Source: Candidatus Aminicenantota bacterium
GTDB lineage: Bacteria > Acidobacteriota > Aminicenantia > UBA2199
Assembly (NCBI GenBank): GCA_030610885.1
Contig: JAUWQW010000018.1
Coordinates: 1-33,231, forward strand
Reading direction: 5' to 3'
Length of the DNA: 33,231 nt
Made by a program: the position numbers and the translations under genes. The notes below the pieces were generated by a model. It was not told where the DNA came from. It was given only the letters and a program-made list of their open reading frames with translations, and searched no databases. How positions within the stretch are numbered: position 1 is the first letter of the stretch; each line of letters begins with the position of its first letter. Of this stretch, positions 1-7,609 are shown one piece after another.

Positions 1-1
1 G

Positions 2-547
2 TTTTATGGAAAAATTTTAGGCATAGGACTTGCCGGTTTAACTCAAGTCGCTCTTTGGATAATTTTAGGGGGTGTATTCATAAGCCGCTTCTCTTTTGAA
101 ATTGATAAAAGTGTTTTGAGCTTTTTTACTCCTGAATTAATCATATATTTTGTTGTTTTTTTCATTTTAGGATACTTCATGTTTTCTGTTCTATTTTCAA
201 TTGTTGGTGCTTCGGTTAATACCGATCAAGAAGCACAGCAATATGCAACTCCCATATCTTTTCTCCTTATTATACCATTTATAATTGGAATAATGATAAC
301 TCAAAACCCAAATACATCAATTGTAGTACTTGCCTCATTTTTTCCTCTTTTCACACCAACTCTTATGTTTATGAGAATCAGTGTTGCAATTCCCTCTTTT
401 TTCCAAATTGCATGTTCAATCTTATCCAGCTTAATATTTATCGTGTTTTTAGCATGGCTTGGAGCAAAGATTTTTAGAACAGGGATTTTAATGTATGGGA
501 AAAAAGCCTCTCTCAAAGAGATAATTAAATGGACCATGTATAGATAA
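2..547 (+). CDS. ABC-2 type transporter permease, C-terminal part
   Basis: The reading frame is open from base 2, so the gene begins before the window. The first visible residues, GKILGIGLAGLTQVALWIIL, resemble the core membrane helix of NatB/ABC-2 type permeases. About four further hydrophobic segments follow, ending in a short basic tail (KEIIKWTMYR). The family exports ions, drugs or polysaccharides together with an ATPase that would lie upstream, outside the window. The layout of one helix, a periplasmic loop with FEIDKSV, then a helix pair and a final helix fits the C-terminal half of a NatB-like permease. The substrate cannot be told. The gene converges on the LOG-family gene with a 12-bp gap and no visible terminator. 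A TTG at 116 could be mistaken for a start, but homologous sequence continues upstream of it. Confidence 0.8.
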   Translation, partial: FYGKILGIGLAGLTQVALWIILGGVFISRFSFEIDKSVLSFFTPELIIYFVVFFILGYFMFSVLFSIVGASVNTDQEAQQYATPISFLLIIPFIIGIMITQNPNTSIVVLASFFPLFTPTLMFMRISVAIPSFFQIACSILSSLIFIVFLAWLGAKIFRTGILMYGKKASLKEIIKWTMYR

Positions 548-559
548 AATTACCTTTAT

Positions 560-1147
560 CTATACAACAGCAAAATGCCTTGCATTAGCGTTCCATTTAT
601 AAGCTTTTTTAATAGCATCTATAACATCTTCTACCCGATCAATTGATAGCCACATATTACGATGCATTTCTCTCATAAAATGTTCATCAATACAATGCTC
701 AAGTAATTTTAAACAAAAATTAAAATATCCCTTAATATTCACAAATACTATTGGATTTAGGTAAATACCCAGGCGTTTTAAAGTAATTGCCTCAAACACT
801 TCTTCAAAAGTACCACATCCTCCTGGAAGAGTTATAACAGCATCCACATCCTCTATGAGCATATGTTTCCGTTCATGCATAGTCTTTACGATTCGGAGCT
901 CTGTTAACCCCTTATGAGCCCATTCAAGCTCATTCATAAAGTCTGGTATTATGCCAACAACATTACCCTCTTTTGATAATGCACCATCTGCCAGTTTTCC
1001 CATCAATCCAACAGACCCACCACCAAAAACAATATCAATGTTGTTCTCTGCAAGTTCCTTTCCAAGTAAATTTGCAGCCTCCAAATAAATTGGATCACAT
1101 TTTTCACTGGAACCACAATATACACAAACTTTATTAATATTTATCAT
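560..1147 (-). CDS. LOG-family Rossmann-fold protein (TIGR00730 type)
   Basis: This 195-aa protein has the two family hallmarks: the nucleotide-binding start VCVYCGSSE followed by VFGGGSVGLMGKLADGAL, and the catalytic PGGxGTxEE motif in LPGGCGTFEEVFEAI. The family (lysine decarboxylase-like in old annotations) contains phosphoribohydrolases that release a base from a nucleoside 5'-monophosphate. In plants and some bacteria this activates cytokinins; the usual bacterial substrate is probably AMP or another NMP. Length is normal. The ATG start is preceded by a GAGG ribosome site. The gene lies 12 bp downstream of the DHH phosphoesterase on the same strand and very likely shares its promoter, pairing two nucleotide-processing enzymes. 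Family assignment is firm; the exact substrate is not determined. Confidence 0.92.
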   Translation of the reverse strand: MININKVCVYCGSSEKCDPIYLEAANLLGKELAENNIDIVFGGGSVGLMGKLADGALSKEGNVVGIIPDFMNELEWAHKGLTELRIVKTMHERKHMLIEDVDAVITLPGGCGTFEEVFEAITLKRLGIYLNPIVFVNIKGYFNFCLKLLEHCIDEHFMREMHRNMWLSIDRVEDVIDAIKKAYKWNANARHFAVV

Positions 1148-1159
1148 TCTATTCCTCTA

Positions 1160-2047
1160 TTATTTTTTATTATTTAATAAAATATCAGTAATTCTCTCTA
1201 TATAAACATCTGCTTTGCTGGTATCAAAACTACATGAGCCTGCGCCGAAGTGACCTCCACCTCCAAATTTTGAGGTTAATTCTCCAAGATTTACACGACA
1301 ATTCTGATTCAAAATATTACTCCCAATGCTTACTATAACCCTTTTTTTATTTTCATCATCAAAACGAATTTTAAGATTAACAAAACTTTCTGGAAATAGG
1401 GTAAATACCAAGAATCTATTTCCAGTTGGTACTTTATCTAAAGAACGAAAATCTGTAATAGAAACATGTTTGATTTGTTCAGTATTTTGTTTTAAAAACT
1501 TTTTATATATCTTGTTTCTCTTCAGTGTGTATTCATATCTCCTTTTTACTTCTCTATCTTTAAGAACTTTTTCAATATCATACTTTCTAAGTAAATCAAC
1601 AACTCTATTCCAATAAGATTCATCAGATATGCCAGAACTTGAAATAGTCATTGACAGCATTATATAAGGATATTTTTCAGGATGAAGAATTTCATCTAAA
1701 GTTAAATTTGCAGAATCAATTTTATCCGTTTCTCTGACCAATTTTATATAATCTCGTTGAAATTTTCCTTTGTAATATTCAAAGATCAAACCTGCGGCTG
1801 ATGGAGCAACCTTGAAAACCCCCCTATATACCTTATTTAATCTGTTTGAATAATGATGATCAAACCACAAGCCACTTCTTGTATCATAAGGTAAATTTGC
1901 AATTATATCATTTTTACTTATTTGAACCATTCCCTTATCTATTTCATTTGGTTCTATCCATTTTACTGGCTCATCTATATTCTCAACTTCATAGAGAAGT
2001 ACAGCACATACAATACCATCGAAATCAGGTCTTGTTACTACTCTCAT
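1160..2047 (-). CDS. DHH family phosphoesterase (nanoRNase/pAp phosphatase-like)
   Basis: The 295-aa protein begins MRVVTRPDFDGIVCAVLL, the DxD metal-binding motif of DHH phosphoesterases, and carries the defining DHH motif near residue 63 (WFDHHYSNR). Near the C-terminus, GGGGHFGAGSCSF is the glycine-rich substrate-binding loop of the DHHA1 domain. Known members hydrolyse short RNA oligonucleotides, pAp or cyclic dinucleotide products with Mn2+. The size fits the NrnA-like or exopolyphosphatase-related subgroup, so 'exopolyphosphatase-like' is an alternative label. It starts with ATG after a GGAG site, and a good sigma-70 type promoter lies at 2092-2120. It is the first gene of a two-gene unit with the LOG-family gene. 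Confidence 0.9.
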   Translation of the reverse strand: MRVVTRPDFDGIVCAVLLYEVENIDEPVKWIEPNEIDKGMVQISKNDIIANLPYDTRSGLWFDHHYSNRLNKVYRGVFKVAPSAAGLIFEYYKGKFQRDYIKLVRETDKIDSANLTLDEILHPEKYPYIMLSMTISSSGISDESYWNRVVDLLRKYDIEKVLKDREVKRRYEYTLKRNKIYKKFLKQNTEQIKHVSITDFRSLDKVPTGNRFLVFTLFPESFVNLKIRFDDENKKRVIVSIGSNILNQNCRVNLGELTSKFGGGGHFGAGSCSFDTSKADVYIERITDILLNNKK

Positions 2048-2091
2048 AGAATCTTATCTCCTTTTAATTCTTATAAAATAATAAACGTGAG

Positions 2092-2120
2092 AGTATATCT
2101 CAAAAATATTACAATTTCAA
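2092..2120 (-). promoter_or_regulatory. Sigma-70 type promoter of the DHH/LOG operon
   Basis: On the minus strand TTGAAA (2115-2120) is separated by 17 bases from TATACT (2092-2097), about 45 bases upstream of the DHH gene start. Both boxes differ from consensus at one base. This is a sequence-only prediction. Confidence 0.6.
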
Positions 2121-2142
2121 GCTTGATTTTCTAATTTTTCTC

Positions 2143-2172
2143 TTGACAATGCAAGGCTAAATCTTTTATTAT
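2143..2172 (+). promoter_or_regulatory. Predicted promoter of the AOR operon
   Basis: TTGACA (2143-2148) is followed after 18 bases by TATTAT (2167-2172). It lies about 75 bases ahead of the AOR start and is back-to-back with the divergent DHH promoter. Confidence 0.5.
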
Positions 2173-2246
2173 TAATTTTCATGTTTCAAAATATAAAATG
2201 ATACTTCAATTAATAAAAGATTACAGATAACAAGGAGGAAAAAAAT

Positions 2247-4034
2247 ATGTATAAAGGCTACAAGAACAGATGTTTACTGGTGGACTTAAGCAAAAAAAAG
2301 TACTTATATCAAACACCTCCAAAAGATTTATTCGAAACATTTATAGGCGGAAAAGGGGCTGGCTTAAAATTAATGGTTGACATGGGATTAATAACTCATG
2401 ATCCTTTTTCTGATGAGAATCCCCTTATATTTATAACAGGCCCTTTTACAGGTTCCCTTGTTCAAACATCTGGAAGATCTGCATTAGTGACAAAATCCCC
2501 ACTTACAGGAACTTTCCTTGATTCTCATGCTGGTGGATACTTTGGACCAATGGTAAAAAAAGCCGGGGTTGATTATATTATAATTACAGGGAAAAGTGAC
2601 AAGCCAGTTTATCTTCATATAACTTCAGAAGGAGTAAAGCTTGAAGATGCTTCATCCCTCTGGGGATTGGGAATATTTGAAACAGAGAAAAAACTGAAAT
2701 CAAAATATCGAGAAGCAAGAATTGCAAGCATTGGACCTGCAGGGGAAAACAAGGTGAAATTTGCCTGCATTGGAACTGAGTTATACAGACAATTTGGGAG
2801 AGGTGGCTCCGGAGCAGTAATGGGATCAAAAAAATTGAAAGCAATAGTTATTGAAGGTAATGAAAAAATTGATATTCATAATAGAGAAAAATTTATGGAA
2901 TTAAACTCCGAACTTACAAGGGATATCATGCAGCACCCAAATAGGGAAAAAAGATTCGAACTTGGCACAAATATGTGGATACGAATGGGTCAAGAAGATG
3001 GTAAATTTTTACCTACAAGAAATTTTAAAGATGTTGAATTTGAAGAGTATGAAAATATCACTTCTGAAAGCATGAAGAAAAAACTGAAATGGGAAAGTGT
3101 AGGCTGTTTTAATTGTGGAATCCTGTGTTCAAAATTGGCACATTGGAAAGATTATGAGCTTGAGGGGCCTGAATATGAGACAACTGCTTTCCTTGGTTCA
3201 GGATGCGGTATTGGCGATGCTGAAAGTATTGCATATGCAAATTACCTATGTGATGATCTTGGTATAGATACAATTTCAACAGGAGTGGTAACCTCTTTTG
3301 CAATGGAAGCATTTGAAAAAGGAATTTTAACTGCAAAAGATACAAATGGAATAAATTTGAAATTCGGAAATGCTGAGGCTCAATTTTCTTTAATAAGGAA
3401 AATTGCAAAACGCGAAGGCATTGGTGATCTACTTGCAGAAGGTTCACGAATTGCATCAAAAAAAATCGGGAAGGGAAGTGATTATTTTGCAATTCAAACT
3501 GCTGGTATGGAACTTTCAGGTGTTAATATAAAAGGATGTGCATCTATGGGATTAACCCTTGCCACATCAGACTTTGCAAGCCACACACGATTCTGGTCAG
3601 CTTCAGATGAAATGAATGGTTTACTCACATTTGAGAATACTCCGCCTTATATTAAAAAAGGCCAGGATGAGATTAATGCAAGAAATTCTTTAATTGTGTG
3701 TGATTTTCTCCCATACGGTTTTGACAGACTAATTCCAATTCTTGAGAGTTTAACTGGAATTGAGATGAATGAAAACAACATTACAAAAATCGGGGAAAAA
3801 ATCTCAAATATAACCAGAATGTATAATATTAAAAATGGAAGAACAAGAAAAGATGATACTCTTCCCCAACGATTCTTCAAAGAAGAGCATTTATCTGGTA
3901 TATTTAAAGGAAAATTTATGCATGAAGAGATATTTGAAGAATGGTTAGATATGTATTATCAGGAAAGAGGATGGAATACAAAAGGTATTCCTACAGATGA
4001 AAAGTTAATGGAATTGAGTCTTAAAAGAATATAA
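2247..4034 (+). CDS. Aldehyde:ferredoxin oxidoreductase (AOR family, tungsten enzyme)
   Basis: This 595-aa protein is full length for the AOR family. Such enzymes oxidise aldehydes to carboxylic acids, or reduce acids, using a tungsten bis-pterin cofactor, one [4Fe-4S] cluster and ferredoxin. The N-terminal domain shows GGKGAGLKLM and the stretch GPFTGSLVQTSGRSALVTKS. The cluster ligands are visible as Cys287, Cys290 and Cys294 (CFNCGILC) plus Cys485 (VCDFLPYG). They match the spacing known from Pyrococcus AOR (Cys288, 291, 295, 494). The start is ATG with AGGAGG at 2233-2238. It is the first gene of a tight four-gene unit with an aminotransferase, an unassigned protein and a homoserine dehydrogenase-like enzyme. 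The substrate is therefore probably an aldehyde from amino acid or 2-oxo-acid metabolism (inference). No cofactor-synthesis genes are in the window. Confidence 0.96.
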   Translation: MYKGYKNRCLLVDLSKKKYLYQTPPKDLFETFIGGKGAGLKLMVDMGLITHDPFSDENPLIFITGPFTGSLVQTSGRSALVTKSPLTGTFLDSHAGGYFGPMVKKAGVDYIIITGKSDKPVYLHITSEGVKLEDASSLWGLGIFETEKKLKSKYREARIASIGPAGENKVKFACIGTELYRQFGRGGSGAVMGSKKLKAIVIEGNEKIDIHNREKFMELNSELTRDIMQHPNREKRFELGTNMWIRMGQEDGKFLPTRNFKDVEFEEYENITSESMKKKLKWESVGCFNCGILCSKLAHWKDYELEGPEYETTAFLGSGCGIGDAESIAYANYLCDDLGIDTISTGVVTSFAMEAFEKGILTAKDTNGINLKFGNAEAQFSLIRKIAKREGIGDLLAEGSRIASKKIGKGSDYFAIQTAGMELSGVNIKGCASMGLTLATSDFASHTRFWSASDEMNGLLTFENTPPYIKKGQDEINARNSLIVCDFLPYGFDRLIPILESLTGIEMNENNITKIGEKISNITRMYNIKNGRTRKDDTLPQRFFKEEHLSGIFKGKFMHEEIFEEWLDMYYQERGWNTKGIPTDEKLMELSLKRI

Positions 4035-4091
4035 TTAAAAAAATTTGTAAGGATAAACTAAAAATATCTTTATAAATAGAGGAGGAAAAGA

Positions 4092-5273
4092 ATGAAAAAA
4101 TCGCATGATCAATTAGCTAATAGAACCTCTTTACTGAAACCTGAAGGAGCATATGAAGTACTGGCAAAAGCCCAAAAATTAGAAGCTTGTGGACGAGAGA
4201 TCATTCATCTTGAGATTGGGCAACCTGATTTTCAAACATTTCCAAATATAGGAATCACAGGTATCCGTGCTATTGCTAATGGAGAAACCAGATACACACC
4301 CTCTGCTGGTATTCCAGCTCTTAGAAAGGAGATCGCAGATTATACGGGTTCTCGTATAGGAATGGATATTTTACCTGTACAGGTGGTTGTAGGACCTGGA
4401 GCAAAACCCCTCCTCTTTTTCCCTATGATGGCTCTTCTGGAACCAGGTGATGAAGCAATCTATCCTGATCCTGGTTTTCCCAGTTATCGTGCTATTATAG
4501 AAATAATGGGAGCAGAACCAATTCCAGTTCCTTTAAAAGAAGAAAAGGGATTCTCATTTGATATGCACGAATTTGAGAGGAGAGTTAATAAAAATACACG
4601 CCTGGTTATTATAAATTCCCCTTCCAATCCTACGGGTGGTATTATCCCTGAATCTGACCTGAAGATCATTGCTGAAGCTTCACAGAAATATGACTTCTGG
4701 GTTATAAGTGATGAGATATATACTAGATTAACCTATATTGATGAACCAGTTCTCAGCATTATGACCTTGCCTGGCATGAAGGAGAGAACCATAATAATGG
4801 ATGGATTCTCAAAAACCTATGCAATGACAGGATGGCGACTTGGTTATGGTATTATGCCAAAACAGCTTGCGCATAAAGTCAGCCTTTTAATAACACACTC
4901 TGTAGGATGCACAGCTACATTTACACAAATTGCAGGTATAGAAGCCCTTTCTGGCCCGCAACAACAAGTAGAGGAAAAAAGGAATGTGTTCCGAAAAAGA
5001 AGAGATGTGATTGTAAAAGGGCTAAACAAAATCCCAGGAGTTAGTTGCCAGATGCCATTAGGTGCTTTTTATGTATTCCCGAACATTAAAAGTTTCGATC
5101 GCTCATCAGATGATCTGGCCAATTACTTACTTGAAGACTCTGGAGTGGCTTTACTTCCCGGGACATCATTCGGAGATATGGGAGAAGGTTATTTACGTCT
5201 CTGTTATGCTAATTCTATTGAAAGGATTGAAAAAGCATTGGAATTAATAAAACAGTCTCTGGCTAAATTATGA
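4092..5273 (+). CDS. Class I/II PLP-dependent aminotransferase (AspC-like)
   Basis: The 393-aa protein is a fold-type I aminotransferase. The PLP lysine is Lys241 in DGFSKTYAMTGWRLGYG. The cofactor-contacting motifs NSPSNPTGG and SDEIYTRLTY and the substrate-carboxylate arginine in YLRLCYANS are all present. Length is typical of aspartate/aromatic aminotransferases of the AspC/PatA group. It transfers the amino group of an amino acid to 2-oxoglutarate or another oxo acid; the preferred amino acid cannot be read from sequence. The ATG follows a GAGG site and lies 57 bp after the AOR stop, with no terminator between. Operon membership suggests it makes or consumes the 2-oxo acid or amino acid handled by its neighbours (inference). 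Confidence 0.94.
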   Translation: MKKSHDQLANRTSLLKPEGAYEVLAKAQKLEACGREIIHLEIGQPDFQTFPNIGITGIRAIANGETRYTPSAGIPALRKEIADYTGSRIGMDILPVQVVVGPGAKPLLFFPMMALLEPGDEAIYPDPGFPSYRAIIEIMGAEPIPVPLKEEKGFSFDMHEFERRVNKNTRLVIINSPSNPTGGIIPESDLKIIAEASQKYDFWVISDEIYTRLTYIDEPVLSIMTLPGMKERTIIMDGFSKTYAMTGWRLGYGIMPKQLAHKVSLLITHSVGCTATFTQIAGIEALSGPQQQVEEKRNVFRKRRDVIVKGLNKIPGVSCQMPLGAFYVFPNIKSFDRSSDDLANYLLEDSGVALLPGTSFGDMGEGYLRLCYANSIERIEKALELIKQSLAKL

Positions 5274-5322
5274 ATTTAAATATTTTAAATAATTATTTAA
5301 TAATATAAATAAGGAGGAACAA

Positions 5323-6567
5323 ATGAGTTTACACTATAATTTTTTAAACAAAAAAGAGATGCAACAAATGGATGCATTAAAAGAATCGTATGGAGGAGCA
5401 TCAGAAATCGAAAATTCTATTAAAAAATTACGTGATTACAAAGAGAGAAAAGAAATAGCTGAAGAAAAGGGTTTTGGTGAAACACTATACAAAGCTGAAA
5501 CTTATGTTAAATCATTTGCAAAGATAGAAGATTTTATTGAGAAAGAGAATATTAAGATTACAAAACCTGGTATTGCTACAGCACAAGTCTCTGGCTGGCA
5601 GGGAGCACCTGTGACACTGAGAGGCATGAAACGAATAGCAGAAGATGGAGAAACACTGGTTCCAGCAGAATTTATCTCTGTAATGGCACTCAGTGAAGAT
5701 TACGTTTTAAACGGAGAATTAATAACAACCCTGGCAATGACTGAAAATATAATGAAAATTGAAAAGTTTTGTAATGCAAATCTTATAAGTACACCCCTCT
5801 CTAATGAAGCTTTTGATCGATTAGAAAAGATCTGTGGAGAAAAATTCGAAACATGGGAACCTGCATCAGGTATGAGAACTTTAATTTTAAAAAATCAGGG
5901 CACTCCATTTGGTAATCTTGGTGGTGTTGAGGTTGCAAACAACAATCATCTGGTCTATATTGATGGAATAACTAGAGCTGCAGTAAACACTGGTTCTGAT
6001 TTCTTCCTGAATCCAAGCTGGTCAACTATTGTTGCTGCTTGCTACTATGCTCGAGACATAAAAAATATGTCATTCAAAATATCAATGCTTCTTGCAACAC
6101 AGAATGCAATCCAACTCCGTATGCTTTTGAATATTATGAAGGAATATATACGTGATGATGGCACAACACCTATTTATGAGATTAACCTTGGCAATGGGAT
6201 GAGCCCTGAAATGTTCATTCAATGTGCAAGAGAGTTAGAAGAATCTGGAATTAGCGGAGTCTCTTTAGCTGCACATTTGCGCATAAATCCTGATCTTGGT
6301 TTAAAAGACTTTGACTGGACAGAGAATGCTGATATAGTACTGAATTCTGGTACTAACATTACAATTAAATATGAAAGCGATGGAACTTCCAGGCCAATGG
6401 ATACAATGGAAACCTACTTTCTTCCAAAAGAGGAACGCTTGAAAAATGCAGAACAAATTGGCGATGTTATTTACTATAAAAGTGTTCGATGCACAAAGGA
6501 TGCAAAAAATATTATGAGACATGGACATAAAGTAAAATTTGCTGGAATATCTTACTACAACAAATAA
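5323..6567 (+). CDS. Protein of unknown function in the AOR operon
   Basis: I do not recognise this 414-aa protein. It has no signal peptide and no membrane segment, so it is probably cytosolic. The first 90 residues are charged and helical. The rest is rich in small residues and alternates predicted strands and helices: VTLRGMKRIAEDGETLVPAE, TPFGNLGGVEVANNNHLVYI, then EINLGNGMSPEMFIQCAREL and SGISGVSLAAHLRINPD. That pattern could be a TIM-barrel-like or other alpha/beta enzyme fold, but this is only an impression. Conserved-looking polar stretches (EVANNNH, DGITR, NTGSDFF, HGHKVKF) may form an active site. The ATG has AAGGAGG upstream. It lies 49 bp after the aminotransferase and 19 bp before the dehydrogenase, so co-transcription is very likely. 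It is probably the enzyme that defines the pathway. Confidence 0.85.
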   Translation: MSLHYNFLNKKEMQQMDALKESYGGASEIENSIKKLRDYKERKEIAEEKGFGETLYKAETYVKSFAKIEDFIEKENIKITKPGIATAQVSGWQGAPVTLRGMKRIAEDGETLVPAEFISVMALSEDYVLNGELITTLAMTENIMKIEKFCNANLISTPLSNEAFDRLEKICGEKFETWEPASGMRTLILKNQGTPFGNLGGVEVANNNHLVYIDGITRAAVNTGSDFFLNPSWSTIVAACYYARDIKNMSFKISMLLATQNAIQLRMLLNIMKEYIRDDGTTPIYEINLGNGMSPEMFIQCARELEESGISGVSLAAHLRINPDLGLKDFDWTENADIVLNSGTNITIKYESDGTSRPMDTMETYFLPKEERLKNAEQIGDVIYYKSVRCTKDAKNIMRHGHKVKFAGISYYNK

Positions 6568-6586
6568 TCAACAAAAGGAGAAAAAA

Positions 6587-7609
6587 ATGAAACAAAATAT
6601 CGCATTGTTGGGTTTTGGGACAGTTGGACAGGGATTGTCTGAAATACTTTTAAAAAAACGCACAGAATTAAAACAAAGATATAATTATGAATTTGAAATA
6701 GTAGCAATTAGCGACCTAGCATGGGGAACAGTTTATAATCCTGATGGTCTGGATATAAAAACAATGCTGGAAAGAGTTAAGAGAGGGGGGAAATTCTCTC
6801 AGGATGTGAAAGATTGGAGTGCTATAGAAATGATAAAAAAATCTAATGCAAATGTGGTATGTGAATTAAGTTTTACAAATCTTGAAACTGGGGAACCTGC
6901 TATTTCACATTGTAAGGCTGCATTTGAAAATGGAAAACATATTGTTACAAGCAACAAAGGTCCAGCAGCACTTGCATATCATGAGATGAAAAAATATGCA
7001 CACAATAATGGAGTTGAATTTTTGATAGAAGGTACAGTTATGAGCGGAACTCCCGTGTTAAATTTAGCTGAAGGACCTCTTGCAGGTTGTGAGATATCTG
7101 CAGCTCGAGGAATCTTAAATGGAACAACAAATTACATGCTTACTCAAATGGAAAATGGTATGGATTATAATGAAGCTCTAAAAAAGGCTCAAGAACTTGG
7201 TTATGCAGAAGCTGACCCAACAGGTGATGTTGAAGGATATGATGCACGTGCAAAAGTCACAATACTTGCAAATGTTGTTATGGGAACACCTATCTCTATC
7301 TCAAATGTTTCCTGCAAAGGAATAACAAAAATTTCTATTAATGATATAAATGAAGCAAAAAAACAAAATTCCAGATGGAAACTGATTGGTTCAGTAGAGA
7401 AAAAAGATGGGAAGGTTCTTGCTTCAGTTGCGCCTGAAATAGTCCCATTATCACACCCTCTTGCTGGAATAATGGGAGCAACTAATGCTATTACCTTTAC
7501 AACAGATTTACTGGGAGACGTAACAATGGTAGGTCCCGGAGCTGGAAGAACTGAAACTGGTTATTCAATCTTAACAGACTTAATGAAAATTCAAACTGAA
7601 ATTAAATAA
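6587..7609 (+). CDS. Homoserine dehydrogenase-like NAD(P)-dependent oxidoreductase
   Basis: The protein has 340 aa from the ATG at 6587, which follows AAAGGAG by 6 bases. An in-frame upstream start at 6539 would overlap the preceding gene and has no ribosome site. The N-terminus has the Rossmann motif GFGTVGQG. The catalytic domain has GTVMSGTPVLNL, RGILNGTTNYML and the homoserine dehydrogenase signature AEADPTGDVEGYDARAK. Homoserine dehydrogenases interconvert aspartate semialdehyde and homoserine. This one lacks the C-terminal ACT domain, so threonine feedback is not expected. In a normal threonine operon it would sit with thrB/thrC or aspartokinase. Here it is the last gene after AOR, aminotransferase and an unassigned protein, so a related substrate or the oxidative direction is possible (inference). 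Its stop overlaps the convergent diguanylate cyclase gene by 8 bp. Confidence 0.92.
   Translation: MKQNIALLGFGTVGQGLSEILLKKRTELKQRYNYEFEIVAISDLAWGTVYNPDGLDIKTMLERVKRGGKFSQDVKDWSAIEMIKKSNANVVCELSFTNLETGEPAISHCKAAFENGKHIVTSNKGPAALAYHEMKKYAHNNGVEFLIEGTVMSGTPVLNLAEGPLAGCEISAARGILNGTTNYMLTQMENGMDYNEALKKAQELGYAEADPTGDVEGYDARAKVTILANVVMGTPISISNVSCKGITKISINDINEAKKQNSRWKLIGSVEKKDGKVLASVAPEIVPLSHPLAGIMGATNAITFTTDLLGDVTMVGPGAGRTETGYSILTDLMKIQTEIK

Noticed and set aside
6539-6586. Upstream start for the homoserine dehydrogenase-like gene
   Set aside because: It would overlap the preceding gene by 29 bp and lacks a ribosome site, while the ATG at 6587 has AAAGGAG at good spacing and begins directly with the Rossmann fold.
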